Position numbers and translations under genes: made by a program. From Ralstonia pickettii (GTDB lineage Bacteria > Pseudomonadota > Gammaproteobacteria > Burkholderiales > Burkholderiaceae): DNA of 64,000 bases. Below, piece after piece: positions 46,144 through 55,084 of the stretch. Under the pieces are notes generated by a model. That model was not told the origin of the DNA, did no database searches, and saw only the letters and a list, made by a program, of their open reading frames with translations. The DNA lies in the NCBI RefSeq assembly GCF_001699815.1, contig NZ_MCGB01000057.1:310001-374000 (forward strand), in the 5' to 3' direction. The number at the start of each line of letters is the position of its first letter. Within the stretch, counting starts at the first letter, position 1.

Positions 46144-46279
46144 GAAAACTCCACCTGGTGGCAAATCTAGTTGATCTCGATATTTTAGCAGCAGCGCAGC
46201 ACTCCCTTCGGACAGCTCTTGGGCGCAGGCGCTACCACACTTTCGCAATCGCGCTGGAAAACGTGATTGCGCTGCGTGC

Positions 46280-46945
46280 TCAGTGAATGCCCAGCTCGAC
46301 GAACAACTCGCCGTGGCGCGCCTTCTGGGCACCGAAGCGCAGGCGCGTGGCCTGCACCACGGTGCGCAGTTCGGCCAATGCGGTATCGAACACTTCGTTG
46401 ATGATCACGTAGTCGGCCTCGGGCGCGTGCGCCATCTCGGAGCCCGCCGCCAGCAGGCGGCGCACGATCACATTCGGCTCGTCCTGACCGCGCTTCTTCA
46501 GACGTTCTTCCAGCGCAGGGAGCGACGGCGGCAGGATGAAGATTTCGACGGCATTGGAAAAACGCTGATGCACCTGTTGAGCGCCCTGCCAGTCGATCTC
46601 GAGCAGCACGTCGGTGCCGGCGCGCATCTGTTCTTCGATCCACACGCGCGAAGTGGCGTAGTAGTTGCCGTGTACCTCGGCCCATTCGAGAAACTCGCCG
46701 CGATCACGACAAGCCTTGAACTCCTCGACGGTCATGAAGTTGTACTCGCGGCCGTGCTGCTCGCCCGGACGCGGCTTGCGCGTCGTAGCTGAGACCGACA
46801 GGCGAATCGACGAATCCTGCGCCAGCAGCGCATTCACCAGCGTCGACTTGCCGGCGCCGGACGGTGCCACGACCATGAACAGGCTGCCGGGAAAATGATT
46901 CTCGATGGGCGTATCAACGGCAGAGTGCGCTTGAGAGGATGGCAT
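46280..46945 (-). CDS. gmk: Guanylate kinase
   Basis: The protein has 221 residues. It phosphorylates GMP to GDP. The P-loop APSGAGKST is at about 27-35, and the GMP-binding [13 protein letters not shown] and YNFM segments are present. It follows yicC by 22 bp and is followed by rpoZ after 136 bp. Confidence 0.96.
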   Translation of the reverse strand: MPSSQAHSAVDTPIENHFPGSLFMVVAPSGAGKSTLVNALLAQDSSIRLSVSATTRKPRPGEQHGREYNFMTVEEFKACRDRGEFLEWAEVHGNYYATSRVWIEEQMRAGTDVLLEIDWQGAQQVHQRFSNAVEIFILPPSLPALEERLKKRGQDEPNVIVRRLLAAGSEMAHAPEADYVIINEVFDTALAELRTVVQATRLRFGAQKARHGELFVELGIH

Positions 46946-46967
46946 GTTCTGGTTCTATCGTTTCAAG

Positions 46968-47903
46968 TTATTCGAGGTTCTGGACCTGCTCGCGCATCTG
47001 CTCGATGAGCAGCTTGAGTTCCATCGATGCATCGGCCAGTTCCTTGGCGGCGGCCTTCGAGCCGAGCGTATTCGCCTCGCGGTTCAACTCCTGCATCATG
47101 AAATCGAGGCGCTTGCCGATCTGGCCGCCCTTCTCCAGGATGTGGCGCGTCTCGCGCAGGTGCGCCTGGAGGCGCGAAAGTTCTTCGGCGATGTCGATGC
47201 GGATGCCGTAGACGGTAGCTTCCTGGCGGATGCGCTCCGACAGCTCGTCGCGCGTCAGTGCCGGCGTGCCTTCGGGCGCGGCCAGGCCAAACGCCTCGCG
47301 CAGGCGTTCGGTCAGCTTGTCCTGATGCTGCTGGATCAGGACCGGCACCATCGGCGTGAGCTTGTCGACGATGGCGAGCATTGCGTCAGCACGGTCGAGC
47401 AGCACGGCCTTGAGCGCATCGCCTTCGCGACGGCGCGATTCCAGAAGTTGCTTGAGCGCCTCTTTGGCGGCCTCGATCACGGCGTCGCGCAACGCGTCCT
47501 GTGTCAGTTGGGGCTCGGCCAGCACGCCGGGCCAGCGTAGGATTTCACCCATGCGCAGCGAACCCGATGCCGGCAGGTGGGGCGTGACCGCCTGCTCAAG
47601 CTTGGCCAGTTGTTGCAGCAGTTCCACATTGAGCGCTGCGACATCGCTGGCGGCTTCCTGGCGCTGCAGGTTGATCCGGCACTCCAGCTTGCCGCGCGAC
47701 AGTGCGCCCATCAGCATTTCGCGCAGGGCCGGCTCGAAGGCACGGCACTCTTCCGGCGCGCGGAACAGCAGATCGAGGAAGCGCGAGTTCACGGTGCGGA
47801 ACTCGACCGAGACGGTGGCGACGCTCCCGCTGGGTGCGCCATGGGCATCGGTAAAGGCTGCCTGGCGTGTGGCAACGCCGTAGCCGGTCATGCTGTGGAT
47901 CAT
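46968..47903 (-). CDS. yicC: YicC-family endoribonuclease
   Basis: The protein has 311 residues, starting MIHSMTGYGVATRQAAF and ending in the DUF1732 domain with KRLDFMMQELNREANTLGSK, both family hallmarks. E. coli YicC is a hexameric RNase that acts on small RNAs such as RyhB. It leads the yicC-gmk-rpoZ-spoT run, next to a divergent kinase gene. Confidence 0.93.
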   Translation of the reverse strand: MIHSMTGYGVATRQAAFTDAHGAPSGSVATVSVEFRTVNSRFLDLLFRAPEECRAFEPALREMLMGALSRGKLECRINLQRQEAASDVAALNVELLQQLAKLEQAVTPHLPASGSLRMGEILRWPGVLAEPQLTQDALRDAVIEAAKEALKQLLESRRREGDALKAVLLDRADAMLAIVDKLTPMVPVLIQQHQDKLTERLREAFGLAAPEGTPALTRDELSERIRQEATVYGIRIDIAEELSRLQAHLRETRHILEKGGQIGKRLDFMMQELNREANTLGSKAAAKELADASMELKLLIEQMREQVQNLE

Positions 47904-48054
47904 GGAATCGTGGTGTGTTGTTCTTGATCGAGTCGGAAAATCCGGCGGCGGTTATTTAACGCCCGGAATTGGCGGGGAATCCCCCACCTTTTGTCGCTTT
48001 ACAACGTGTGGACTGGTCAGGGAGAATCCGACAGCCATTTCGCCACACAAACCC

Positions 48055-49080
48055 ATGACAGAGTCAAAAGGCTCAGGACAGCCACGCAGTGCACCGTTGC
48101 CGGTCGGCACCTTGCTGTCCAATTATCGTATTGTAAAGAAGTTGGCCAGCGGGGGGTTCAGCTTCGTCTATCTCGCCACCGACGAACATGGGACGCCGGT
48201 GGCTGTGAAGGAATACCTGCCGTCTTCGCTGGCCCGTCGCGCGCCCGGCGAATTGATTCCTGTCGTGCCCGAAGAAAGCGCGAGTGCGTTCCGCCTGGGG
48301 CTCAAGTACTTTTTTGAAGAAGGCCGGTCACTGGCCAAGATTTCCCACCCTGCCATCGTGCGCGTGCTCAATTTCTTTCGGGAAAACGGCACCGTCTATA
48401 TGGTGATGACGTATGAGCAGGGTAAAACGCTGCAGGAACACATCCTCACCGCGCGCCAGCAAGGCAAGCTGAAGATGCTGCGCGAGCGCTTCATCCGCCA
48501 GGTCTTCCATGACCTGATGAGCGGGCTGCGCGAAGTCCACATCCACAAGCTGCTGCACCTCGATATCAAGCCCGGCAATATCTACCTGCGCGAAGATTTT
48601 TCGCCGATCCTGCTCGATTTCGGCGCTGCACGGCAGACGCTCACCGCCGAAGCCTCGCGCTTCCAGCCGATGTACACGCCGGGCTTTGCCGCACCGGAGC
48701 TGTACCGCAAGCACAACGAGCTGGGCCCGTGGACGGACATCTATAGCATCGGCGCCACCATCTATGCCTGCATGGCCGGCACGCCGCCCCAGGAAGCCAC
48801 GCAGCGCGAGAAAGACGACAAGCTGGAAGAAGGCCTGGAGCGCCTGCGCAAGGTCTACACAGCCAGCCTGATCGATCTGGTTGGCTGGTGCCTGAAGATG
48901 AAGCCTGAAGAGCGCCCGCAGAGCGTGTTCCGCCTGCAAAAGGTGCTGCGTGAAGAAAGCAACGCGCTGACCGAGTTGCAAGCGTTGACCGCCATCACAC
49001 AGGGTGGCCCGGTGCCGGAAGAAAAAGAGGCGTTGACAACGCGTTTCATGAGCCGGCTGTTGCGCCGCCGGGACAGTTGA
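48055..49080 (+). CDS. Hanks-type serine/threonine protein kinase
   Basis: The protein has 341 residues and is soluble, with no TM segment. The glycine loop is LASGGFSFVYLA, the ATP lysine is K52 (VAVKEYLP), the catalytic loop is H168-L-D170-I-K-P-G-N175 and the metal motif is D188-F-G. The HRD arginine is replaced by Leu (HLD). The kinase is followed by a PP2C-type phosphatase gene after 105 bp, forming a reversible phosphorylation pair. The ATG at 48055 fits the start of the domain. Targets are unknown; in other bacteria such pairs control T6SS or cell-wall processes. Confidence 0.9.
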   Translation: MTESKGSGQPRSAPLPVGTLLSNYRIVKKLASGGFSFVYLATDEHGTPVAVKEYLPSSLARRAPGELIPVVPEESASAFRLGLKYFFEEGRSLAKISHPAIVRVLNFFRENGTVYMVMTYEQGKTLQEHILTARQQGKLKMLRERFIRQVFHDLMSGLREVHIHKLLHLDIKPGNIYLREDFSPILLDFGAARQTLTAEASRFQPMYTPGFAAPELYRKHNELGPWTDIYSIGATIYACMAGTPPQEATQREKDDKLEEGLERLRKVYTASLIDLVGWCLKMKPEERPQSVFRLQKVLREESNALTELQALTAITQGGPVPEEKEALTTRFMSRLLRRRDS

Positions 49081-49185
49081 CCGCCAAGCCGCCACCCATA
49101 GGCGGAGTATGATTCCAAAAGGTGCAACACTCGGCGGGACTAGCCGCTGCACCGCATCCCCTCACCGAATACTCATCTAGCCGCA

Positions 49186-50100
49186 ATGCGATTCTCGGTT
49201 TATCAGGAAAGCAAGAAAGGCGCGCGACGCGTCAACCAGGACCGCATGGGCTACTGCTTCACGCGCGACGCCATGTTGATGGTGCTCTGCGACGGCCTGG
49301 GCGGGCATTCGCTGGGCGAAGTTGCTGCCCAGCAGGCGCTGCAGACCATGGCGCGCCAGTTCCAGCGCCACGCACGTCCGTCGATCCGCAATCCGCGTGA
49401 TTTCCTGCACGAGAGCATCATGCTCGCGCACCGCGACATCCACCGCTATGCCGAGACGAACGGCCTGCCGGATGCGCCGCGCACGACAATCGTCTGCGCG
49501 CTCGCCCAGCGCGGCTCGCTGCACTGGGCGCACGCCGGCGATTCGCGCATGTATTTGATGCGCAAAGGTGAACTGGTGACGCGCACGCGCGATCACTCCA
49601 AGATCGAGAACCTGCTGCAACAAGACCGTGTACTGCCGATGCAGGTCGCGAACCACCCCGAGCGCAACAAGATCTACAACTGCCTGGGCTCGCCCAATCT
49701 GCCGCTGATCGACATCGGCGGGCCGGTGAACCTTGAGCCAGGCGACGTCGCCATGCTGTGCTCCGACGGACTGTGGGGCAGCGTGCAGGAAGACGAACTG
49801 ATCGACACCTGCACAAGCTTCTCGGTCACGCAGGCGATTCCTGAGCTGATTGCCCGCGCATTGCGCAATGCCGGCGACTCGGCAGACAACACCACCGCCA
49901 TCTCCATGATGTGGGAGCTGGACGCTGTGACCACTACGCAGGATTCGGTGCAGACTGACACCCTCCCGCTAAACGCCTTCACCACGTCCATCCTGGACGC
50001 GCCGCAAAGCGAATCGGGGCTGATGTCGGAAGAGGAAATCGAGCGCTCCATCGCTGAAATCCGCGCCGCCATCGACAAGACCAGCAATCTGACGCGCTAA
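49186..50100 (+). CDS. PP2C-family serine/threonine phosphatase
   Basis: The protein has 304 residues. Metal-binding motifs are VNQDR (D19), CDGLGGH (D36-G37), HAGDSRMYL, CSDGLWGS and the final SADNTTAI with its aspartate. All four core aspartates of PPM/PP2C enzymes appear present. The last 50 residues form an acidic, likely flexible tail. It probably reverses the action of the kinase encoded upstream. The ATG at 49186 starts the domain at the expected distance. Confidence 0.92.
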   Translation: MRFSVYQESKKGARRVNQDRMGYCFTRDAMLMVLCDGLGGHSLGEVAAQQALQTMARQFQRHARPSIRNPRDFLHESIMLAHRDIHRYAETNGLPDAPRTTIVCALAQRGSLHWAHAGDSRMYLMRKGELVTRTRDHSKIENLLQQDRVLPMQVANHPERNKIYNCLGSPNLPLIDIGGPVNLEPGDVAMLCSDGLWGSVQEDELIDTCTSFSVTQAIPELIARALRNAGDSADNTTAISMMWELDAVTTTQDSVQTDTLPLNAFTTSILDAPQSESGLMSEEEIERSIAEIRAAIDKTSNLTR

Positions 50101-50196
50101 GCGCCACAGCGCAGACCCCCTCCTCCGGCCCGCCCTGCCAAGCGCAGCGCGGGCCGGTATCATGTTGGGCTATCCGTTTCTTAAGCGAGACCCCAC

Positions 50197-50913
50197 ATGC
50201 GACCCAGCGGCCGCCAGCCCGACCAACTCCGCCCTGTCACCCTCACCCGCAAGTTCACGCGCCATGCCGAAGGCTCGGTGCTGGTGTGCTTTGGCGACAC
50301 GCAAGTGCTCTGCACGGCCAGCGTGCTGCCCAAGGTGCCGCCGCACAAGAAGGGCAGCGGCGAGGGCTGGGTGACAGCCGAATACGGCATGCTGCCGCGC
50401 TCGACGCACACGCGCTCCGACCGCGAGGCCGCACGCGGCAAGCAGAGCGGCCGCACGCAGGAAATCCAGCGCCTGATCGGCCGCGCGATGCGTACAGTGT
50501 TCGATCTGCGCGCGCTGGGCGAGCACACGCTGCATCTCGACTGCGACGTGCTGCAGGCCGATGGCGGCACGCGCACGGCCAGCATTACCGGCGCGTTCGT
50601 CGCGGCATACGACGCTGTCTCGGTCATGCGCGAAAAGGGCCAGTTGGTGGGCGACCCGGTCCGCGACTTCGTGGCAGCCGTATCGGTCGGGGTGGTCGAC
50701 GGCGTACCGGTGCTCGATCTGGACTACCCCGAAGACTCCGCCTGCGATACCGACATGAACGTCGTCATGACCGGCAGTGGCGGCTTTGTGGAAGTGCAAG
50801 GCACCGCGGAAGGCACGCCGTTCTCGCGTGCCGAAATGGATGCAATGCTGGGCTTGGCCGATCAAGGCATCCGCACGCTGATCAGCCTGCAGAAGCAGGC
50901 GCTGGGCCTGTGA
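50197..50913 (+). CDS. rph: Ribonuclease PH
   Basis: The protein has 238 residues. It trims the 3' ends of tRNA precursors with phosphate. Characteristic sequence is [32 protein letters not shown], the tRNA-contact arginines and [18 protein letters not shown] motif (here [18 protein letters not shown]). It begins the rph-rdgB-hemW run and its stop nearly overlaps the rdgB start. Confidence 0.96.
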   Translation: MRPSGRQPDQLRPVTLTRKFTRHAEGSVLVCFGDTQVLCTASVLPKVPPHKKGSGEGWVTAEYGMLPRSTHTRSDREAARGKQSGRTQEIQRLIGRAMRTVFDLRALGEHTLHLDCDVLQADGGTRTASITGAFVAAYDAVSVMREKGQLVGDPVRDFVAAVSVGVVDGVPVLDLDYPEDSACDTDMNVVMTGSGGFVEVQGTAEGTPFSRAEMDAMLGLADQGIRTLISLQKQALGL

Positions 50914-50924
50914 TCGACACGGCC

Positions 50925-51530
50925 ATGCGCAAGATCGTTCTCGCATCAAACAACGCCGGCAAGCTGGCCGAGTTCAACACGCTGCTGGGCACCCTCGGGT
51001 TCGACGTGACGCCGCAAGGCGCGCTCGGCATTCCCGAGGCGGAAGAGCCCTATGCGACGTTCGTTGAAAACGCGCTCACCAAGGCGCGCCACGCGAGCCG
51101 TGCGTCGGGCCTGCCTGCGTTGGCAGACGACTCCGGCATCTGCGTGCATGCGTTGGGCGGCGCGCCGGGCGTGTATTCCGCGCGCTATGCGCAACTGGTG
51201 GGCGAGCCCAAATCGGACGCCGCCAACAACGCCCGCCTCGTCCGCGAACTGGTCGGCAAAGCGGATCGCGGAGCACACTATGTTTGCGTGCTTGTCTACG
51301 TGCGCCATGCCGATGACCCGCAGCCGATCATTGCCGAAGGCAACTGGTTTGGCGAGGTGATCGACACACCGCGCGGCGACGGCGGCTTCGGCTACGACCC
51401 ACACTTCCTGCTGCCCAATCTCGGCAAGACCGCCGCCGAACTGACCAAGGCCGAGAAGAACAGCGTGAGCCATCGTGCACAAGCCCTCGCGCAGCTCGTC
51501 GAACGGCTGCGCACCTTTGAAAACGCCTGA
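50925..51530 (+). CDS. rdgB: dITP/XTP pyrophosphatase RdgB
   Basis: The protein has 201 residues. It removes non-canonical purine triphosphates (dITP, XTP). The signature SNNAGKLAEF is at residues 8-17 and ADDSGICVHALGGAPGVYSA near 70, GDGGFGYDPHF near 150 and KNSVSHRAQAL near 175. The ATG at 50925 gives the typical MRKIVLASNN start; a GTG at 50910 would overlap the rph stop. Its role in clearing inosine and xanthine nucleotides fits the general housekeeping block rather than the purine catabolic genes. Confidence 0.95.
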   Translation: MRKIVLASNNAGKLAEFNTLLGTLGFDVTPQGALGIPEAEEPYATFVENALTKARHASRASGLPALADDSGICVHALGGAPGVYSARYAQLVGEPKSDAANNARLVRELVGKADRGAHYVCVLVYVRHADDPQPIIAEGNWFGEVIDTPRGDGGFGYDPHFLLPNLGKTAAELTKAEKNSVSHRAQALAQLVERLRTFENA

Positions 51531-51537
51531 CGTTCCG

Positions 51538-52806
51538 ATGATCCCGATTTACCCCGCCGGCGCAGCCAAGACGCCTGCCGCGACTGCCGCTGAGACCGGT
51601 GACAAGGTCACCTCCGTCTTCCTGCAGCCGGGCAAGATCAACTTGCCCGCTTCGCCGCCGCTGTCCTTGTACGTGCACGTGCCGTGGTGCGTACGCAAGT
51701 GTCCGTACTGCGATTTCAACTCGCATGCGGAGCCGGAACAGGGCATCCCGGAAGAGCGCTTTCTGGCTGCCGTGCGGCAAGACCTGGAAGCCGCGCTGCC
51801 GATGGTGTGGGGCCGGCATGTGCACACGATCTTCATCGGGGGCGGTACGCCGAGCTTGTTGTCGGCGCAAGGGCTGGACCGCTTGCTGTCGGACATCCGC
51901 ATGCTGCTGCCAGTTGACGCCGACGCCGAGATCACGATGGAGGCCAACCCGGGCACGTTCGAGGCAGAACGCTTCCGTAGCTACCGCGCCAGCGGCGTGA
52001 ACCGCCTGTCGATCGGCATCCAGAGCTTCAACGACGCATACCTGCAGGCGCTAGGCCGCATCCACAGCGCCGCTGAAGCGCGCGCCGCCATCGACATGGC
52101 CCGCGCGCATTTCGACAACATCAACCTCGACCTGATGTTCGCGCTGCCGGGCCAGACACTTGCCGAGTGCGAGGCCGATGTTGAGGCCGCGTTGTCGTTC
52201 GATACGAATCACGTGTCGCTGTACCACCTGACGCTGGAGCCGAACACCTACTTCGCCAAGTACCCGCCCGCGCTGCCGGATGACGACGCGGCGTTTGCAA
52301 TGCAGGACTGGATTCACGCGCGGTTGGCAGCGGCAGGCTACGAGCACTACGAGGTGTCGGCATACGCCAAGGCCGGCAAGCGCTGCAAGCACAACCTGAA
52401 CTACTGGCAATTCGGCGATTACCTCGGCATTGGCCCGGGCGCACACGGCAAGCTCAGTTTTCCGCACCGGGTCATCCGCGAGATGCGGCACAAGCATCCG
52501 GACACGTATCTGCGCCAGGCCGAGACTGCGGGCGGTGCGGCCGTCATGCAGGAGCAGCGCGAAGTCGACGCTGCCGACCTGCCGTTCGAGTTCATGCTCA
52601 ATGCGCTGCGACTGACGGACGGTTTTCCCGTCACGCTGTTCCAGGAACGCACGGGCCTGCCGCTGCGCTCCATTGAGCGACAACTCGACGCCGCCGAGCA
52701 GCGCGGCCTGCTGACGCGCGACCATGTCGCCATCCGCCCGACCGAACTGGGACAGCGATTCCTCAACGATTTGCAGGAATTGTTCTTGGCCGACGACGAA
52801 AACTGA
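51538..52806 (+). CDS. hemW: HemW, radical-SAM heme chaperone
   Basis: The protein has 422 residues. The [4Fe-4S] motif is C51-x3-C55-x2-C58 (CVRKCPYCDF), as in HemW rather than the HemN coproporphyrinogen dehydrogenase, whose N-terminal extension is absent. FIGGGTPSLL and EANPGTF contact SAM, and the C-terminal HemN_C domain is present. A Pro/Ala-rich head of about 40 residues precedes the domain. It closes the rph-rdgB-hemW run. Confidence 0.93.
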   Translation: MIPIYPAGAAKTPAATAAETGDKVTSVFLQPGKINLPASPPLSLYVHVPWCVRKCPYCDFNSHAEPEQGIPEERFLAAVRQDLEAALPMVWGRHVHTIFIGGGTPSLLSAQGLDRLLSDIRMLLPVDADAEITMEANPGTFEAERFRSYRASGVNRLSIGIQSFNDAYLQALGRIHSAAEARAAIDMARAHFDNINLDLMFALPGQTLAECEADVEAALSFDTNHVSLYHLTLEPNTYFAKYPPALPDDDAAFAMQDWIHARLAAAGYEHYEVSAYAKAGKRCKHNLNYWQFGDYLGIGPGAHGKLSFPHRVIREMRHKHPDTYLRQAETAGGAAVMQEQREVDAADLPFEFMLNALRLTDGFPVTLFQERTGLPLRSIERQLDAAEQRGLLTRDHVAIRPTELGQRFLNDLQELFLADDEN

Positions 52807-52880
52807 CGGTACCCGGTGCCAAGTTGCGCCAGGTACCGTTACAATGGCGCCCTTGCTCGCAACGAGCAGCGCAGTACGAA

Positions 52881-52970
52881 GGAAGCGTGGCCGAGTGGTT
52901 TAAGGCAGCAGTCTTGAAAACTGCCGATGGGGTGACCCATCCGTGAGTTCGAATCTCACCGCTTCCGCCA
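52881..52970 (+). tRNA. tRNA-Ser (TGA anticodon)
   Basis: A 90-nt class II tRNA with long variable arm and encoded CCA. Acceptor GGAAGCG pairs with CGCTTCC, the anticodon stem GCAGT/ACTGC holds loop CTTGAAA with anticodon TGA. tRNA-Ser genes are frequent integration sites, and accessory sequence follows. Confidence 0.96.
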
Positions 52971-53078
52971 GCCCCTGGTTCCAAGGCGCTCCAGATTTCT
53001 CCCGCACTCTTCCGCGCACCCCAATAGCAACGTCGCAACGGCATGGGGCCGATTTCTATTCCAGCCCGTGCCGTTTTG

Positions 53079-53528
53079 TCAGTGCCGCGCCGTGGGCCAA
53101 AGCGCATCGGCGTCTTCTCCCAGCGCCTCGGCAATGGCGAGGCGAACGCGCTTCGCTCCATTGCCCGCGATGGAAGACGACAGCAATTGCGGCGTGACGT
53201 CGTCCAAACCCAGTTTTTCCGAGAGCCCACGCAGAGTGGTCTTCCCGAAACGCTCTTCAAGGAGGCGTTTAACGAGTGGGACAGCGCGGGAAACTTCACG
53301 AGGATCCGACGGCAGTCCTCCTGCCGGACTTCTCTTCTTGCGCTCTTTCGGCTTGATCGGAAGATCTACCGATTGAGGAAGAGGATTCTCGGCCATGGAG
53401 CGACCCAGATTTGCTAACGCTTCGGCGACGTTTCGCCCGGTGCTGGAGCACATCGCGCCCGGCGCTACCAACACCGCAAAACAATTACCGCGATCTTGGT
53501 ACAACCTGACCTTGCAAATCAAATCCAT
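53079..53528 (-). CDS. Orphan HicB-like protein with C-terminal DNA-binding helix-turn-helix
   Basis: The protein has 149 residues. The first 50 (MDLICKVRLYQDRGNCFAVL, NVAEALANLGRSMAENP) recall the partial RNase H fold of HicB antitoxins. A basic linker PIKPKERKKRSP follows. The C-terminus (LRGLSEKLGLDDVTPQLLSS, RVRLAIAEALGEDADALWP) resembles Ner/Nlp-type or other compact HTH domains. No HicA toxin gene is seen beside it. Operator-like inverted repeats cover its start codon, so it may repress itself. The region is AT-rich compared with the neighbours, a sign of transfer. Function unproven. Confidence 0.6.
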   Translation of the reverse strand: MDLICKVRLYQDRGNCFAVLVAPGAMCSSTGRNVAEALANLGRSMAENPLPQSVDLPIKPKERKKRSPAGGLPSDPREVSRAVPLVKRLLEERFGKTTLRGLSEKLGLDDVTPQLLSSSIAGNGAKRVRLAIAEALGEDADALWPTARH

Positions 53529-53547
53529 ATGATTTGAGCGTTAAATC
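53515..53547. promoter_or_regulatory. Overlapping AAATC/GATTT inverted repeats at the start of the HicB-like gene
   Basis: CAAATC (53520-53525) and GATTTG (53531-53536) form an inverted repeat whose centre is the ATG of the gene at 53528. GATTT (53531-53535) pairs again with AAATC (53543-53547), and a further direct copy CAAATC lies at 53515-53520. Clustered half-sites across the start fit an autoregulatory operator. Confidence 0.55.
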
Positions 53548-54185
53548 AAAATAGTTTTATTTTTTATTGTTTTATGGAATGAAATAACCTGGCAGCGCTC
53601 CGTCATGCCCCGTTGGCAAAGCAGGGACACGAGCACCACCCCAAGCCCCGAGGGGGCTTGAGGCAGGTCGAGCGCGTAAAGACACTCCCCGTTCTTCGAA
53701 GTCGGTGTGACTCGTTATTATGTGGTGTTCACCAATCATCTTATTGGTGATCACCCGCGCATCAACGCCGAGCAATATCGCCGAAATGCCAACTCGAAAA
53801 AACAGGGTGAATCCGCTCACCCCATTCCTCCGAAGCTGACCTGGCCTGACTAGGCCAAGCGACCTGCTGTTTTCCCCGTTGCTCGCCCTGCGTCGGCTCC
53901 ATGGAACCGCGCGGGCGCTGAACTTTTTTATTAGGCGTGATGCCGATGCCGAATATTGTCGAGAACGATAACAGACGCTATTCTGGCTGGCACCCTGCTA
54001 ATTAGAGGGTAAGAACGTGCCGGCACGCCGTTCACGCGAGCCAGCACGCGGGCAATGGGGCAAAGTCGCGGTAATCACAACCTTGTGCAACCGCTTGTCG
54101 CTGCCTGAAGACGGCGACCGCACCTGGTAATGCTCCTCGGCGCCTGGCCATCGGTTCTTTGTATTGCAACCCACTGCAGCCGACC
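53548..54185. other. AT-richer intergenic region without a gene, containing a 13-bp inverted repeat
   Basis: About 640 bp with no convincing coding frame. It contains a T-rich stretch (53548-53575), a GC hairpin AAGCCCC/GGGGCTT (53643-53660) and an inverted repeat GGTGTTCACCAAT (53724-53736) with ATTGGTGATCACC (53743-53755), 12 of 13 positions paired. The composition differs from the core genes around it, suggesting accessory DNA. Confidence 0.5.
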
Positions 54186-54770
54186 ATGGAAGTCCTCAAG
54201 GATGTAAGCGCGATTGCTTTGGCCAATAGTCTTCCAGACGGCGTCTTTCTGGTCGACGAGCGTGGGCGGATTCGTCACGCCAATGCAGCGTGGGAAGACA
54301 TTCTTGGTTATCGGCCATCCGAGCTGCTGGGGCAAACCATGCTCGAACTCGTGGCGCCGGACGACCGCGACAGAACGCAAAAGCAAGCGGGTCGGGTTCA
54401 GGCGGGAGTGAAGTGCAGCGGATTCGAGAATCGCTATCGGCACCAGTCGGGCACCGATGTCCATTTGTCATGGTCGGCACAGTGGAACGTGGAGCATCGA
54501 CTGCGCATTGGCGTGGCGCGCAATGTCACCGCATTGAGGACGCTGGCGGAGCCCAGTCCGCTGGCGCAACTGCAGGCGCGTCTGGCGCCTCACGAATCCA
54601 GGGTGTTGCAGTTGCTGTTGACTGAAGCCGCAGAAAAGCAGATTGCGGAACAGCTCGGTCTGGCCACGTCGACCACGCACTCTTACATTACGAGCGTCTA
54701 TCGCAAGTTCGGCGTGCGTGGCCGCGCTGGGCTGATGAGCCTGTGGCTCAAAGAGATGCGAAGCCGCTGA
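54186..54770 (+). CDS. PAS-LuxR-type response regulator-like transcription factor
   Basis: The protein has 194 residues. A PAS sensor domain spans about 8-115 (ANSLPDGVFLVDERGRIRHA, GYRPSELLGQTMLELVAPDD) and a LuxR HTH at about 130-190 (LAPHESRVLQLLLTEAAEKQ, IAEQLGLATSTTHSYITSVY). Such stand-alone PAS-HTH proteins sense a small molecule or redox state and control neighbouring genes. The ATG at 54186 is chosen over a TTG at 54159. It lies just upstream of the P4-like leader and might regulate it. Confidence 0.8.
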   Translation: MEVLKDVSAIALANSLPDGVFLVDERGRIRHANAAWEDILGYRPSELLGQTMLELVAPDDRDRTQKQAGRVQAGVKCSGFENRYRHQSGTDVHLSWSAQWNVEHRLRIGVARNVTALRTLAEPSPLAQLQARLAPHESRVLQLLLTEAAEKQIAEQLGLATSTTHSYITSVYRKFGVRGRAGLMSLWLKEMRSR

Positions 54771-54867
54771 TACCCGCCCTGTATCACGGCATCGTCGCAT
54801 CACCATCTGGCACAAATAGCGCGCGCGCCCTGGGCTATACTGCCGCCCGTCACGCACACAACGTGAC

Positions 54868-55080
54868 CTCGGATTGGCGTCCGAGAGCAGATACAGGCGG
54901 GTAACCGCCGGCCGGCGGTTTTTTTACGCCCGTTCATCAAGCGCCTCCTATGGCCGGGCCTTGGTGAGGGAGCGCTCGCGCTCGCCGGTTTCCTGTATCG
55001 CCGGTACGCCAACCTTGCCTTGTGCCCGGCCACCCCGATTGGCGTCGGGGTTCGGGTACCTAAACCCGATACAGGAGCAT
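54868..55080 (+). ncRNA. Candidate P4-type CI-RNA immunity leader (seqA-seqB-seqC arrangement)
   Basis: Two flanking copies of a bipartite element read TTGGCGT (54874-54880 and 55039-55045) then GATACAGG (54890-54897 and 55068-55075). Between them CCTGTATC (54992-54999) and ACGCCAA (55006-55012) are exact complements of both blocks in the matching order. Both TTGGCGT blocks sit in hairpin loops: CTCGGA/TCCGAG (54868-54885) and ACCCCGA/TCGGGGT (55032-55051). The central part is enclosed by GGCCGGGC (54952-54959) with GCCCGGCC (55024-55031) and contains GAGCG-CTCG-CGCTC (54970-54983). A terminator hairpin lies between copy one and the centre. In phage P4 the CI RNA uses seqB to pair with seqA and seqC in the leader and ends transcription early. 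That this is a CI-type RNA is inference from pattern. Confidence 0.65.
54902..54926 (+). terminator. Intrinsic terminator inside the P4-like leader
   Basis: AACCGCC and GGCGGTT pair around GGCC (54903-54920) and a T-run (54919-54925) follows. It is placed between seqA-like copy one and the central complementary segment, where early termination would shut off the downstream gene. Confidence 0.75.
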
Positions 55081-55084
55081 CGAA

